Assembly (NCBI GenBank): GCA_022568135.1
Contig: JADFFQ010000002.1
Coordinates: forward strand, 1-64,000
Source: Planctomycetota bacterium
GTDB taxonomy: Bacteria; Planctomycetota; Phycisphaerae; Phycisphaerales; SM1A02
Direction: 5' to 3'
DNA: 64,000 nt
The notes under the pieces are model-generated. The model saw only the letters and a list, made by a program, of their open reading frames with translations. It was not told the origin of the DNA and ran no database searches. A program made the translations under genes and the position numbers. The number at the start of each line of letters is the position of its first letter. Position 1 is the stretch's first letter. Shown here one piece after another: positions 25,776-34,572 of this stretch.

Positions 25776-26510
25776 ATGCACGAGACGCGGAACTTCTGCC
25801 TGGTGATCATGCTCATCGCCTCGGTCATCTGGGCAACTGTGGCCTGGTTCATCCTCGGTTCGGACTCTCCGTTCATCTGGTACCAGCGAGTCGCCTTGCC
25901 GGCGATCATTCTGATCTCAGCGGCATGGCTGATCTACGCCCTGAAGTTCGAGCAAAAACTGCACGACCACCTCAAGGAAGTCGTCGGAGACATCTACTAC
26001 GACGCCGATGGATTATCGTTCATGCCCATGATTCGCGCCCGCGGCACGCAGGCGGAGCTGAGTGTTTACTACCAGAATCGTTTCGAGAACCCGGTGGATG
26101 CGATCGTACACCTTCGGCCACCAGAGGAGTGCTTCATCATTCGGCCGGGGATGCGTGACGTTCACTTTGCGTTCAATGCCAAGGGTGGTGCGTTCGGAGT
26201 GATCCACCAGCCGATCGCGATTCCCGAACATTTGCAGGGTGAGCTGATCAACGTCCTGCTCGCCGCGGCAAGCTGGTACCCGCGCAGCCACGGGTCTCGA
26301 CTGCTGCGGCACGCCGGCTTGCCATGCGGCGCCCTGCTGGTGGACTGGGGCGGCGCCGCGTTCAGGACCGGCGTCCACGAAGTCTCCGGCGAGATCGAGT
26401 TGATCAACCCCGTCACGCTTCATCTGTCCATGCCCGCCGGCGTCAACTCAACCATCACCGGCAACGAAATCTGGACACAGGAGCAACTCGCCGCGGGCAC
26501 GAGTGCCTAG
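25776..26510 (+). CDS. Membrane-anchored protein of unknown function
   Basis: A 244-residue protein with two N-terminal membrane helices (CLVIMLIASVIWATVAWFIL at about 8-27, and ALPAIILISAAWLIYAL). A soluble domain of about 180 residues follows that is mostly beta-strand and includes FIIRPGMRDVHFAFNAKGG and GEIELINPVTLHLSMPAG. No enzymatic motif is seen. Its position next to pdxH appears incidental, since the two are divergent. Confidence 0.65.
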   Translation: MHETRNFCLVIMLIASVIWATVAWFILGSDSPFIWYQRVALPAIILISAAWLIYALKFEQKLHDHLKEVVGDIYYDADGLSFMPMIRARGTQAELSVYYQNRFENPVDAIVHLRPPEECFIIRPGMRDVHFAFNAKGGAFGVIHQPIAIPEHLQGELINVLLAAASWYPRSHGSRLLRHAGLPCGALLVDWGGAAFRTGVHEVSGEIELINPVTLHLSMPAGVNSTITGNEIWTQEQLAAGTSA

Positions 26511-26601
26511 CCGGGAAGATTCACCACCCAGTGCACAGAGGACACCCAGAAGAAGCCGAACCTCTTGAGGGAGCACTTCAGTCTAGGCGTACCTCTGGGC
26601 A

Positions 26602-26625
26602 AGCCCCGCATGGCCATGCGGGGCT
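26602..26625. repeat. Perfect 24-bp palindrome
   Basis: AGCCCCGCATGG followed by its exact complement. It lies between two convergent genes together with the terminator at 26661-26687 and is preceded by GGGCA. It may be another dispersed palindromic element or a second terminator. Confidence 0.7.
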
Positions 26626-26660
26626 CGCAGTCGGTTGCCACGCGGCGCCTTTCGCAAGCG

Positions 26661-26687
26661 AAAAACGGGCCGCCCAAAGGGCGGCCC
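26661..26687 (-). terminator. Rho-independent terminator of the metalloprotease gene
   Basis: Read on the minus strand: stem GGGCCGCCC / GGGCGGCCC with a 3-nt loop, then G and five T. It lies 39 bp after the metalloprotease stop. Confidence 0.85.
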
Positions 26688-26725
26688 GGGTCGCTGGTTG
26701 AATGCCTGAGCAGCGCGCTGAACCG

Positions 26726-29674
26726 TTACTGCCCTGAGCCGGAGTCCGGCTGCGGTTGGCCGAAGAAGAACGGCATCCTGAAGCCGATCCGGATGTCGTC
26801 GAGGTTGTAGATGTATTGAGCGTCCAGCGCCTTGTCAATGCGCACCATCGCCTCGCCCAGATGAGCGTCCGTGTATGGGTCGATCTTCTCGGCGCCTTGC
26901 TCCAGGACCTGATCGATCTTGTCGCGCAGCTCGCGCAGCTTATAGCAGCTGAGATTCGCGATCGGTTTGCCCGAAGCACCGAAGCCCGTGTCGAGCATGC
27001 TCAGGTCGATCAACCGCTCGAGGTGCTCGCGCTGAAGGTTGCGTCGAAGGCTGGAGATCATCGGCTGCCGGGCCGTGTAGGTTCCGTTGAGCGCCTTGTC
27101 ATCGAGTTCCGACCAGATCTCATCGCTGATGCCGAAGAGGATTTCAGGCAGGGTGAGGGCATCTTGGTCCGAGGGCACACGGAATTCGTTGTCGTAGACC
27201 CGATTGAGCGTCGTGGGATTCATCATCATGGTCAGCGTCGCGGCCTGGATGCCCATGATGCGGTCGTGAACCGGCCAGGATGGGTCGGCGAAGATATCGC
27301 GGAATCCGCCCTCGTCCCACCACTTATCAACGGTCATCTTGGCCAGCAGCTCGGGGGTCAGGCCGAATGCCTCGTCCCGCAAGGCGTTCTCGAAAACGAA
27401 CGCAAGCGCCCGGCGCTGCTTGTCGGCGGGCACCACGACGACCGGATCGCGGTCGCCCGGATCACCCTTCTTGTCGCGGTTTACGTAGGCGCCACCCAGC
27501 CAGTTCGTGGCGATGGCCACCGCGCGGAAGTGGACCCGGAGCAGGATCTCATACGCCTGACGGGCCTTGGCCCAACTGTCGCCCTCTTTGACCACCCGAT
27601 CGAGGATCTTCGTCCGCAAGTGTTGGACGAGCCGCAACTGCGACTCCGCGTAATCCAGCGGATCGGAGCCGTAGTCAAAGCGACGGGCCAACGGATCGGG
27701 GCCCCAGGTGTCCTCGTCGGTGGCGTAGGGCAGGTCAGCCTCCGAGACACGGCTGAGGATCGGTTTGAGGTTCTTCTCGAAGCTGTAGCCGTACTCGATG
27801 GCCCAGTGGTCGTAGGGGCCGATGGTGACCATCGTGTAATCACCCTGCACCGGCCCGTCATCAAAGTTGATGTTGATCGGGTTGTAATCCATCACCGAGG
27901 CGGTCTGTGCTTTGCCTCTGAACTGCTCGGTGTTTATTTCCTGAATGCTATGGATGCTGGACGCTTTGAAATTGTGGCGCAGGCCCAGGGTGTGTCCGAC
28001 CTCGTGCATGACGACGTCTTTGAGCAGCGGGCCGATGAACGACTCGGGCACGCCGTCGAGCATCTGCTCTTTCTCCTCTTCCTCATCGTCCTCATCGTCT
28101 TCGTCTTCCTCATCGTCCTCATCGTCGCCGTTCTTCTCGTCATCCTCATCGTCATCGTCATCGTCACCGCGAGCAAGCTCGGCGAATAGATCGGGTCCGA
28201 GGCGGAACAGGGCAACGTCGAGGGACTTGGCCATGGCGTGGGTGCAAGCGCCGTTGATCTGGCTGACCCGCCCGACTAGACCGTCGTACAGATCGTCGCC
28301 GAGCAGGGTCGGATCGGTATTGGCGGCGGGGTGGCCGGCGAAGCGGTTGAGCTGCCGGGTGGCGCGCTGCCAGGCCAGCTCCGCCAGCACGTCAGCGCGC
28401 TCCGCGGGCGGGGCCAATCGCACCCGCGGATCCCAATCCGGGTGGTTTTCGAGCCAGGCCAGCGTCTGAGGCCCAAAGCCCTCCATCGCCGTTTCGGGGA
28501 TCAACTGCTTCCAGGCACGGACCCAACTGGTGATGAACCCCTCGTCCATGACGATGTCAGCGTCGAGGATCTGGCCGGTGTTGGGATCAACGCGGCTGGG
28601 GCCGATGGCGAAGCCCATGCCGGCGTTGGTCCACAGCACGAAGTTGTAGCGGGCATCTTCGGGGTCCTTCTCCATGTGGGCGCCGGTCCGGGCGTCCTGC
28701 TGGTAGACCTCGATGGCGTTGATAAGCCCGACCCTTTCGAAGGCCTTGTTCCACTCCAGCACCCCCTCGCGCACCCACCGGCGATATCGCACCGGCGTCG
28801 TGTGCTCGAGATAGAAAATAATGGGCTCCTTGGGCGGGCTGAGTTTGAGCTTGGCGTCGGCCTTTTCCAGCTTCCAGCGGTTGATGTAGCGGACCCATGG
28901 CGTGTCAGCTCCAGGCTTGCCCACATCACGGTGCGTCGTGGTGAAGTAGCCGATACGAGCATCAGCATCGCGCGGCTTATAGCCGGTGCTCTTGGGCAGC
29001 ACGCTGATCGAATAATGAAGCGTCCCAATGCGCCCCTCTCGCAACGGCAGCGTGAAGGCAAGCTCGACGTTCTTGGGGAACGCCTTCGCCTTAGAAATCT
29101 CGGCCAGTTTGTTCGATGCGCCTTTGACGTATCTACCGAAGAACTTGGACGCCTGCCCGACGAGCAGCGCGTCCATGTCGATCACGGGGCCTCCATTCGG
29201 TCCCATCGTGGTGATGGGCACGCTGAGCAGGACGCGGTCGGTGAAGACACGCTCCCGGCCCTTTTGAGATTCCAGGTCGCCGGATGTGCGGACCGCGACA
29301 TTCGGCTCAATGAGGGCCAACTGCTTGTCGTACCTCTTCCAATACGCGTATCGGTCGCCGTACTGGACGCCGGCCCTGCGGATGCCGCCGGAGATGGTGT
29401 AGGCGATGAACAGGCGCTGCTGCTGGAAGCTGCTCGGCAGCTCGGCCAGCATCTGGTTTTTCTTCTTGTGCACCCAAATCGTGTACATCGACTTGGCGCC
29501 GTCAGCGGTGGAGACCACCTTCTCGTAATCTTTGGAGACCTCCTTGAACGGCGGGAACTCCGGCTTCTCCTTCTCCTTCTTCTTCGACTCCTGCGGCGGG
29601 TCCTGCCCCGCCAGGGCCCCGCCCACCACCGCCATAACGACCAGTCCCAAGATGCTCAGTTCTCGCTTTCTCAT
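26726..29674 (-). CDS. Exported zinc metalloprotease (DUF5117/DUF4953 type)
   Basis: A 982-residue exported protein with signal peptide MRKRELSILGLVVMAVVGG, a Lys/Glu-rich segment, and the zinc motif HEVGHTLGLRHN near residue 557, typical of metzincin-like proteases of the DUF5117/DUF4953 group. Other family segments are SMYTIWVHKKKNQMLAELP, TTPVRYRRWVREGVLEWNKA and ASVMDYNPINI. The ATG at 29674 is supported by AGGAG upstream; the frame is open to 29953. Residues about 498-534, some 20-60 residues before the zinc motif, are an almost pure Asp/Glu stretch not expected in the family. The substrate is unknown. Confidence 0.85.
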   Translation of the reverse strand: MRKRELSILGLVVMAVVGGALAGQDPPQESKKKEKEKPEFPPFKEVSKDYEKVVSTADGAKSMYTIWVHKKKNQMLAELPSSFQQQRLFIAYTISGGIRRAGVQYGDRYAYWKRYDKQLALIEPNVAVRTSGDLESQKGRERVFTDRVLLSVPITTMGPNGGPVIDMDALLVGQASKFFGRYVKGASNKLAEISKAKAFPKNVELAFTLPLREGRIGTLHYSISVLPKSTGYKPRDADARIGYFTTTHRDVGKPGADTPWVRYINRWKLEKADAKLKLSPPKEPIIFYLEHTTPVRYRRWVREGVLEWNKAFERVGLINAIEVYQQDARTGAHMEKDPEDARYNFVLWTNAGMGFAIGPSRVDPNTGQILDADIVMDEGFITSWVRAWKQLIPETAMEGFGPQTLAWLENHPDWDPRVRLAPPAERADVLAELAWQRATRQLNRFAGHPAANTDPTLLGDDLYDGLVGRVSQINGACTHAMAKSLDVALFRLGPDLFAELARGDDDDDDEDDEKNGDDEDDEEDEDDEDDEEEEKEQMLDGVPESFIGPLLKDVVMHEVGHTLGLRHNFKASSIHSIQEINTEQFRGKAQTASVMDYNPININFDDGPVQGDYTMVTIGPYDHWAIEYGYSFEKNLKPILSRVSEADLPYATDEDTWGPDPLARRFDYGSDPLDYAESQLRLVQHLRTKILDRVVKEGDSWAKARQAYEILLRVHFRAVAIATNWLGGAYVNRDKKGDPGDRDPVVVVPADKQRRALAFVFENALRDEAFGLTPELLAKMTVDKWWDEGGFRDIFADPSWPVHDRIMGIQAATLTMMMNPTTLNRVYDNEFRVPSDQDALTLPEILFGISDEIWSELDDKALNGTYTARQPMISSLRRNLQREHLERLIDLSMLDTGFGASGKPIANLSCYKLRELRDKIDQVLEQGAEKIDPYTDAHLGEAMVRIDKALDAQYIYNLDDIRIGFRMPFFFGQPQPDSGSGQ

Positions 29675-29949
29675 GCGAACGCTCCTGATGTTGTCTCTTC
29701 CCGTGTGGTTGAAACGACCGCTGCTAATATAGCCTAGGCACGTCGATAGAGGCTGGCGACGCCACCGGCGACCGGGCCGCCCAAGTGTAGGTCTCATCGG
29801 ACGCCGAGGTGACGCACATGGAAGCAACAACGCGATTTCGCCGGGAAATATTGCCCGTTCCCGCCACATAGGCCCCAACCGCTCGACGCGGGCTCCACCA
29901 GCCGGCCGGGCACCCCCCGCGCCGGCCGCCTCGCCCCGGCACGTCTGGT
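29675..29949. other. Intergenic region between metalloprotease and NADH dehydrogenase genes
   Basis: 275 bp holding the ribosome site and presumably the promoter of the metalloprotease gene, plus GC-rich sequence after the ndh stop. No recognisable gene, RNA or clear terminator is seen. Confidence 0.35.
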
Positions 29950-31245
29950 TCACCGCCGATCAGAGACGCGATGCACACCGAGCTGGACGTAATCCCGGGA
30001 GAACACAAGATCAACGGTCCAGTCCAGCGCGACACGCACCTTGCGCGCAAGCGTCGGCATCTTGAGCAGATACACCGTTCGCCAAAGCCACCACGCCGTG
30101 AACCCGGAGAGCTTGATTCCGTAGACCTTCGCCACACCCGTACGACAGCCCAGCGCCGCCAAGGCGCCTCTGGTCTTGATGTGACATGGTCTGGGCTGCG
30201 CGCCTTTGAGGACCGCCGCCAGATTGCGCGCTAAGTGCGCGCCTTGACGCACAGCATGCTGGGCCGTGGCGGGATAGGCATATCCGTCGGGACCGGGGTT
30301 GACCGCGCAATCGCCGACCGCCCAGACGTTGTCGAACCCCTTGACCCGAAGATTATGCTCGCAGAGGATGTATCCGCGCTCGTCCACCGGCAGCGACCAG
30401 CCTTGCACAATGGGATTCTGCTCAATGCCGGCACACCAGATGACGGTGCGGGCGCTGAGCGCGTCGCCGGTGCTAAGCGAGACGCGATCGCGCTCGATGG
30501 CCGTCACTGTGCTGTTGAGCAAGAGATTGACGCCGCGGTTTCGCAGGTGCGCGGCGGCATACTGCGAAAGATCAGGATCAAGGGCCGTAAGAATGCGGTC
30601 ACCCAGCTCGATGAGCGTGATGGTCACATCCGTTTCGTTGACGTGGAGATACCGGCGACTGCCGTGGCGGAGAAACACGTCGAACTCCCCGGCCACCTCC
30701 ACCCCGGTGAAGTTGCCCCCGACAACCACGAAGTGAAGCAACGCCCGCCGCTGGGCCGTGTCAGCGGTCGCGTCGGCCAACTCGAGCATCGAGATCGCCC
30801 GATCGCGCAGAGCCACCGCGTCGGCCAGGCTTTTCATTTCGTAGCCGAATTCACGAAGTCCCGGCACCTCGGGCAAGCGAGTGACACTGCCGACCGAGAT
30901 CACGAGATGGTCATAGCGAATCTGCTCTTTGCTCTCACCGCCCACCATTTGATAGCTGACCGCCTGCCGCTCGAAATCGATATCGCCCACCTCAGCCATG
31001 CGGAAGTCGGCTGATCTGAGGAACGCCCGCATGGGCACCACCGCGTGCCGCGGTTCGAGGCTGCCGGTTCCAGCCTCGATGAGCAACGGATAGAACACGA
31101 AGTAGTTGTTGCGATCGATCAGCAGGACCTCGGCATCGATACCGCGCAGCGATTTCTTCAGCGCCTGCGCGCAGTACGCTCCGGCGAATCCTCCGCCGAG
31201 GATGACGATGCGCTGGTTGTGGTTGGTCTTCACAGGGTTTCCCAC
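29950..31245 (-). CDS. ndh: Type II NADH dehydrogenase (FAD-dependent)
   Basis: A non-pumping NADH:quinone oxidoreductase of about 431 residues. It has the FAD motif IVILGGGFAGAYCAQAL, the NADH motif FVVVGGNFTGVEVAGE, and the C-terminal flavin motif VWAVGDCA with PATAQHAVRQGAHLA. The last 60 residues (YGIKLSGFTAWWLWRTVYLL) form the amphipathic membrane-attachment region. Start GTG at 31245 is preferred; GTG at 31233 is possible. Nothing in the flanking genes suggests a complex, as expected for a single-subunit enzyme. Confidence 0.9.
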   Translation of the reverse strand: MGNPVKTNHNQRIVILGGGFAGAYCAQALKKSLRGIDAEVLLIDRNNYFVFYPLLIEAGTGSLEPRHAVVPMRAFLRSADFRMAEVGDIDFERQAVSYQMVGGESKEQIRYDHLVISVGSVTRLPEVPGLREFGYEMKSLADAVALRDRAISMLELADATADTAQRRALLHFVVVGGNFTGVEVAGEFDVFLRHGSRRYLHVNETDVTITLIELGDRILTALDPDLSQYAAAHLRNRGVNLLLNSTVTAIERDRVSLSTGDALSARTVIWCAGIEQNPIVQGWSLPVDERGYILCEHNLRVKGFDNVWAVGDCAVNPGPDGYAYPATAQHAVRQGAHLARNLAAVLKGAQPRPCHIKTRGALAALGCRTGVAKVYGIKLSGFTAWWLWRTVYLLKMPTLARKVRVALDWTVDLVFSRDYVQLGVHRVSDRR

Positions 31246-31275
31246 GCTCGTTGTTTTCGAGACGGTCACACAGAT

Positions 31276-31325
31276 GTTTAGCCGTCGCCCCTGGGCGACG
31301 CGGGCCTGGATGCCCGCGGCTAAAC
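31276..31325. repeat. Compound palindromic element with GTTTAGCCG ends
   Basis: Perfect outer inverted repeats GTTTAGCCG (31276-31284) and CGGCTAAAC (31317-31325) enclose two smaller hairpins (CGTCGCCC/GGGCGACG and CGCGGGC/GCCCGCG). The right end supplies the TAG stop codon of the neighbouring oxidoreductase pseudogene. The TAGCC edges resemble the family B hairpins. Confidence 0.75.
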
Positions 31326-32080
31326 ACCGAATGCCGAGCAGTGCGCCAATCGGTCGGCTTCGATAGCCATCTCTAAAGAAGCCCGGCCGTTGTGTTCCGT
31401 TACTTTCCACTGATGGTCGGAATCGCGTATCCAGGCGACCTGATCGCGCATCATTGCCCGCAACAACTCGCCGTAGAGATGATACTTGGCGATTCCTTCG
31501 CCGACCGTCAGGTCCAGCATCTGCCAAACATCGATCGCCTGTTGGCGACCCCGGCATCGGCGCTGCCGGCCGTCGTAGACTTCGGTGACGTCAAGCCTGG
31601 CACCGGGGAACAGATCGCACAACGTGCGGGTTGCGGCTTCATCAGCGATGGCGTGGATTGCCAGCCGCGTCGGCACCCACTCGTATAGCGTTACCTCCCC
31701 GCGCTCAAACAAAAGCCGGAACTTCTGGCGATCCATCCGCAACGGCTGATGGAAGCCGTGATACATGTTGACGAGCACATCGCGGTCGTAGCGTCCGCTT
31801 GCTCAACGGTCAGGGCCAACGGCTTTTCGCATATGACGTGCTTGGACGCCTCCAGGGCGAGCATGGCCTGGGGATGATGGAGGAACGGCGGGGTCGAGAT
31901 GTACACGAGATCGATGTCGGGAATGTTGTAGCGCGCCGCGGCCCGCTTGGCGGCTTCGCGATGCGTGCCCGCCATGCCGACGAGCTCCACGCCCGGCAGT
32001 TGGACAAAGTGTTGCAGCGCAAACAGGCCAAAGCCGCCGCACCCGATGACCCCGAGTCGAATGGCCTGATCGTCACCCAT
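31320..32080 (-). pseudogene. Gfo/Idh/MocA-type oxidoreductase, frameshifted
   Basis: The N-terminal part (32080 downward) is a normal Rossmann domain: LGVIGCGGFGLFALQHF, YISTPPFLHHP and the EKPLA motif. Near 31780-31800 the frame changes. Homology then continues in another frame with VLVNMYHGFHQPLRMDRQKF and runs to the stop at 31320. Some residues between EQADA and the next segment seem lost as well. Either the gene is broken or the assembly has a small error. The intact product would be an NAD(P)-dependent sugar-type dehydrogenase. The stop lies in a palindromic element. Confidence 0.75.
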
Positions 32081-32103
32081 GGCGGTTCAGTGTGTCGGAC
32101 CGC

Positions 32104-32706
32104 CTACGGACCCGCCGCTGCCCGCCGCGCGGATTCGATTATCGTCGGGCTGCGAAGGCCGGCGGTCCGGCCTAGTTCCAACGCCTGGTCCCACTGCATC
32201 CCTCGGGTGCGCGCCAGGTACGCTGCCCACATGCCGCCGACCCGATCGGACGAGCCACAGTGCACCAGCACCGGCTGGTCGGTGGAAGCGACAACCTCCG
32301 CGAACCGATCGACGATCGCGGGCGAGAAGCCGGCCCGCATCACCGGAATGTTGACGTACTTCATTCCGAGCTCAACCACCAGCGCCGGCTCGTCGAACGG
32401 CAGCCCCGCCACTTCCGGCTCCGTCCGGAGATTGATCACCATGGTCACGCCATCGGCGGCAGCTTTTCGAAAGGCGGCTTCGCCGGGCTGACCCGCAAAG
32501 AAGAACCGCCCCGCCCGGCTCACGTTGGAGGTGTCCGGCCAGTCGCCAACGGCCTCGGCCCGCTGTACCGTTGCCGCCTGCCCGGCCGGCTCAGCCCGCG
32601 CGATCGGCTCAGGCTCGGGGGTCGTGTCAGGTTGCTGGCTGCAACTTACCAACCACAGTACTCCAATCATCGCCAGGATTGTCTGCAATCTGGTCGTCCA
32701 CATCAT
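32104..32706 (-). CDS. Lipoprotein with DUF442/tyrosine-phosphatase-like domain
   Basis: The product starts MMWTTRLQTILAMIGVLWLV and has the lipobox LVSCSQ, then a Glu/Pro-rich spacer. The remaining about 150 residues resemble the DUF442 (beta-lactamase-hydrolase-like phosphatase) domain: FFFAGQPGEAAFRKAAADGV, MVINLRTEPE and the loop VLVHCGSSDRVGG with the Cys and Arg of the active-site P-loop. A phosphatase role at the envelope is plausible but unproven. The start at 32706 is supported by GGAG upstream; the longer frame to 32814 lacks a signal peptide. Confidence 0.75.
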   Translation of the reverse strand: MMWTTRLQTILAMIGVLWLVSCSQQPDTTPEPEPIARAEPAGQAATVQRAEAVGDWPDTSNVSRAGRFFFAGQPGEAAFRKAAADGVTMVINLRTEPEVAGLPFDEPALVVELGMKYVNIPVMRAGFSPAIVDRFAEVVASTDQPVLVHCGSSDRVGGMWAAYLARTRGMQWDQALELGRTAGLRSPTIIESARRAAAGP

Positions 32707-32831
32707 GCTCGCTCCGAAAGATCCAACTCCAGTAGAGACGGCAGTATCGCACAATCGCGGGCTTCCTGCGAGCTGATCCGACTCATCACGCATTATCCAG
32801 CGCGGTGACGACAATCCGACCCATGAGCTAC

Positions 32832-32861
32832 TATGGCCACTACGCTTATGGCCACTACGCT
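32832..32861. repeat. 15-bp tandem duplication in DUF3568 gene leader
   Basis: TATGGCCACTACGCT occurs twice head to tail 27 bp upstream of the following start codon. It lies in a divergent promoter region and could affect the leader; no function can be read. Confidence 0.85.
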
Positions 32862-32888
32862 TGAGACCCCTAATACGAGGAACCAGCG

Positions 32889-33278
32889 ATGCACATTGGA
32901 ATACGAGTCCTGGCAGGCGGCATTCTGGGGGTCACGATCATAGCGAGCGGTGGATGTTTGGCGGTGGTGGCGGCGGCCGGCACGGGCCTTGGCGTCGCCT
33001 ACGTGAAGGGCGATCTGGAAGCCGTCGTGGAAGCCACGCCGAGAAAGCTCGTCGCCGAGGCCGAGGCCGCACTGGAGAGCATGGGTATCAGGGTGCTGGC
33101 CGCCAACGCCAACGACGTCCAAGGCACCGTCAACGCCCGCACCGCGGACGACAAGAGGATCATGATCAAGGTGAGCAAGCAGACCGACGCCACCAGCACG
33201 GTCTCGATCCGCGTGGGCACGTTCGGCGACGAGGCAATGAGCCAGGCCATCTACGAGAAGATCAAAGCCAACCTGTAG
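32889..33278 (+). CDS. DUF3568-family lipoprotein
   Basis: The 129-residue product has a signal sequence with a lipobox-like end (ILGVTIIASGGCLAVVAAAG), then the DUF3568 pattern YVKGDLEAVVEATPRKLVAEAEAAL followed by a short beta-rich domain ending SIRVGTFGDEAMSQAIYEKI. Members are small envelope lipoproteins of unknown function. The gene is divergent from the DUF442 lipoprotein gene. Confidence 0.75.
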   Translation: MHIGIRVLAGGILGVTIIASGGCLAVVAAAGTGLGVAYVKGDLEAVVEATPRKLVAEAEAALESMGIRVLAANANDVQGTVNARTADDKRIMIKVSKQTDATSTVSIRVGTFGDEAMSQAIYEKIKANL

Positions 33279-33389
33279 GCGTCCGCGACCCTTGCCCGCG
33301 CGATCCGCGTTCCTGATGTCGAGCCTGGCGGGCCGCCTGGTAGGATGAGATGCACGATTGAGCGAAACGCGCTCGCGTGGAACGCTGCC

Positions 33390-33806
33390 ATGACGCACCA
33401 ACAGCAGATCGCCGTCAAAACCACCGGTCACCGCCACATGACCGACCTTACCGATGAGGTCGCTCGCATCGTCGCTGAATCGGGGATCAACACGGGGACC
33501 GCGAACGTGTTCAACGTCGGCAGCACCGCCGCGGTGGGCATCATTGAATTCGAACCTGGTCTGCAAGGAGACCTGCCTGACATTCTCGACAAGCTGATGC
33601 CGCCCGGCCGCGACTACGGCCACGAAGAAGCCTGGCACGATGGCAATGCGCACTCACATCTTCAGGCCACGGTGCTGGGGGCATCGCTGACGGTTCCGGT
33701 CGCCGACGGCCGGCCGGTGCTGGGCACCTGGCAGCAGATCATCCATCTTGAATGCGATACTCGCCCCCGCACCCGCAGCATCGTCGTCACCGTGCTGGGT
33801 GAGTGA
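33390..33806 (+). CDS. YjbQ family (UPF0047) protein
   Basis: A compact 138-residue protein with the family blocks ITDEVA-like TDLTDEVARIV, ANVFNVGSTAAVGIIEFEPG, the His-rich DGNAHSHLQATVLG and GRPVLGTWQQIIHLECD. Some homologues complement thiamine-phosphate synthase defects when overproduced, so 'secondary thiamine-phosphate synthase' is a common label; the real activity is unclear. The ATG at 33390 starts the conserved part. A copy of its 3' coding sequence reappears 2.2 kb downstream at about 35880-35926. Confidence 0.88.
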   Translation: MTHQQQIAVKTTGHRHMTDLTDEVARIVAESGINTGTANVFNVGSTAAVGIIEFEPGLQGDLPDILDKLMPPGRDYGHEEAWHDGNAHSHLQATVLGASLTVPVADGRPVLGTWQQIIHLECDTRPRTRSIVVTVLGE

Positions 33807-33975
33807 CAGAGCCGCGTCGCCCCGCTGCGGAATCAGACATACGCCTCGGTGAGGAGGGTCCGTCATCATGGCCTCAGCCCTCCAATTTGTGGATTGAGAA
33901 GCCCCGTGGCGAGGCAGGATGGCGTCAAGCAGGATTCATCCGAAAGACAGCGCTGTCAGCAAAGGAGAAACACGG

Positions 33976-34497
33976 GTGACTGAGCAAGCATCAGACGTCG
34001 CGGAGTGTGCCCAGATGGGCGCGCTCCTAGAAGCACATGCGAAGTTCGAGCCGTTCGTCGGCACGTTCACCGCCGAGGTCAAGATGTGGATGGCCCCCGG
34101 TGACCCGCACGTCTCCACGGGCGTGATGACCAACACGCTGGAACTCGGCGGACGCTTCCTGCACCACAGCTACCAGGGCGACCAGGCCGACGGGCCCTTT
34201 CCGAACTTCCAGGGACGCGGCTACTGGGGATACAACACCAACGCCGGAAAGTACGAAGGCGTCTGGATCGACAGCGCTTCGACGCTCATACAGACCGAGA
34301 CCGGTGATGTCGATGCGTCTGGAAAAGTGTGGACGATGATCGGCCAGGTGACCAACCCGCAGACCGGCCAACCGATGCAGAAGCGGTCGGTCATTACGCT
34401 GCAAGACTCCGATCGCCACCGCGTCGAAATGTTCTTCCAGGGCCCCGACGGCAACGAGTTCAAGGCGATGGAGATCAGCTACACGCGCAGGGGCTGA
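33976..34497 (+). CDS. DUF1579 family protein
   Basis: The 173-residue product matches the DUF1579 beta-barrel pattern: LLEAHAKFEPFVGTFTAEVK, VMTNTLELGGRFLHHSYQGD, FQGRGYWGYNTNAGKYEGVW and KRSVITLQDSDRHRVEMFF. The GTG at 33976 is chosen because AAGGAG lies about 9 nt upstream; the frame continues upstream to 33919. No signal peptide. The biochemical role is unknown; the barrel resembles small ligand-binding folds. Confidence 0.85.
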   Translation: MTEQASDVAECAQMGALLEAHAKFEPFVGTFTAEVKMWMAPGDPHVSTGVMTNTLELGGRFLHHSYQGDQADGPFPNFQGRGYWGYNTNAGKYEGVWIDSASTLIQTETGDVDASGKVWTMIGQVTNPQTGQPMQKRSVITLQDSDRHRVEMFFQGPDGNEFKAMEISYTRRG

Positions 34498-34572
34498 GGG
34501 GGAGGGCACTACGGTTTGCCGGTCCGCCGGCCTTGTTTGCGCGCGCAGACCGGACCGTTGGCCCTCCTATGA

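Noticed and set aside
26756-29737. Long plus-strand open frames opposite the metalloprotease
   Set aside because: They are antisense shadows: the minus-strand frame has signal peptide, zinc motif and ribosome site, while the plus frames have none and include runs of one residue type.
33919-33975. Earlier ATG for the DUF1579 gene
   Set aside because: AAGGAG is correctly spaced for the GTG at 33976, and the conserved part starts after it.
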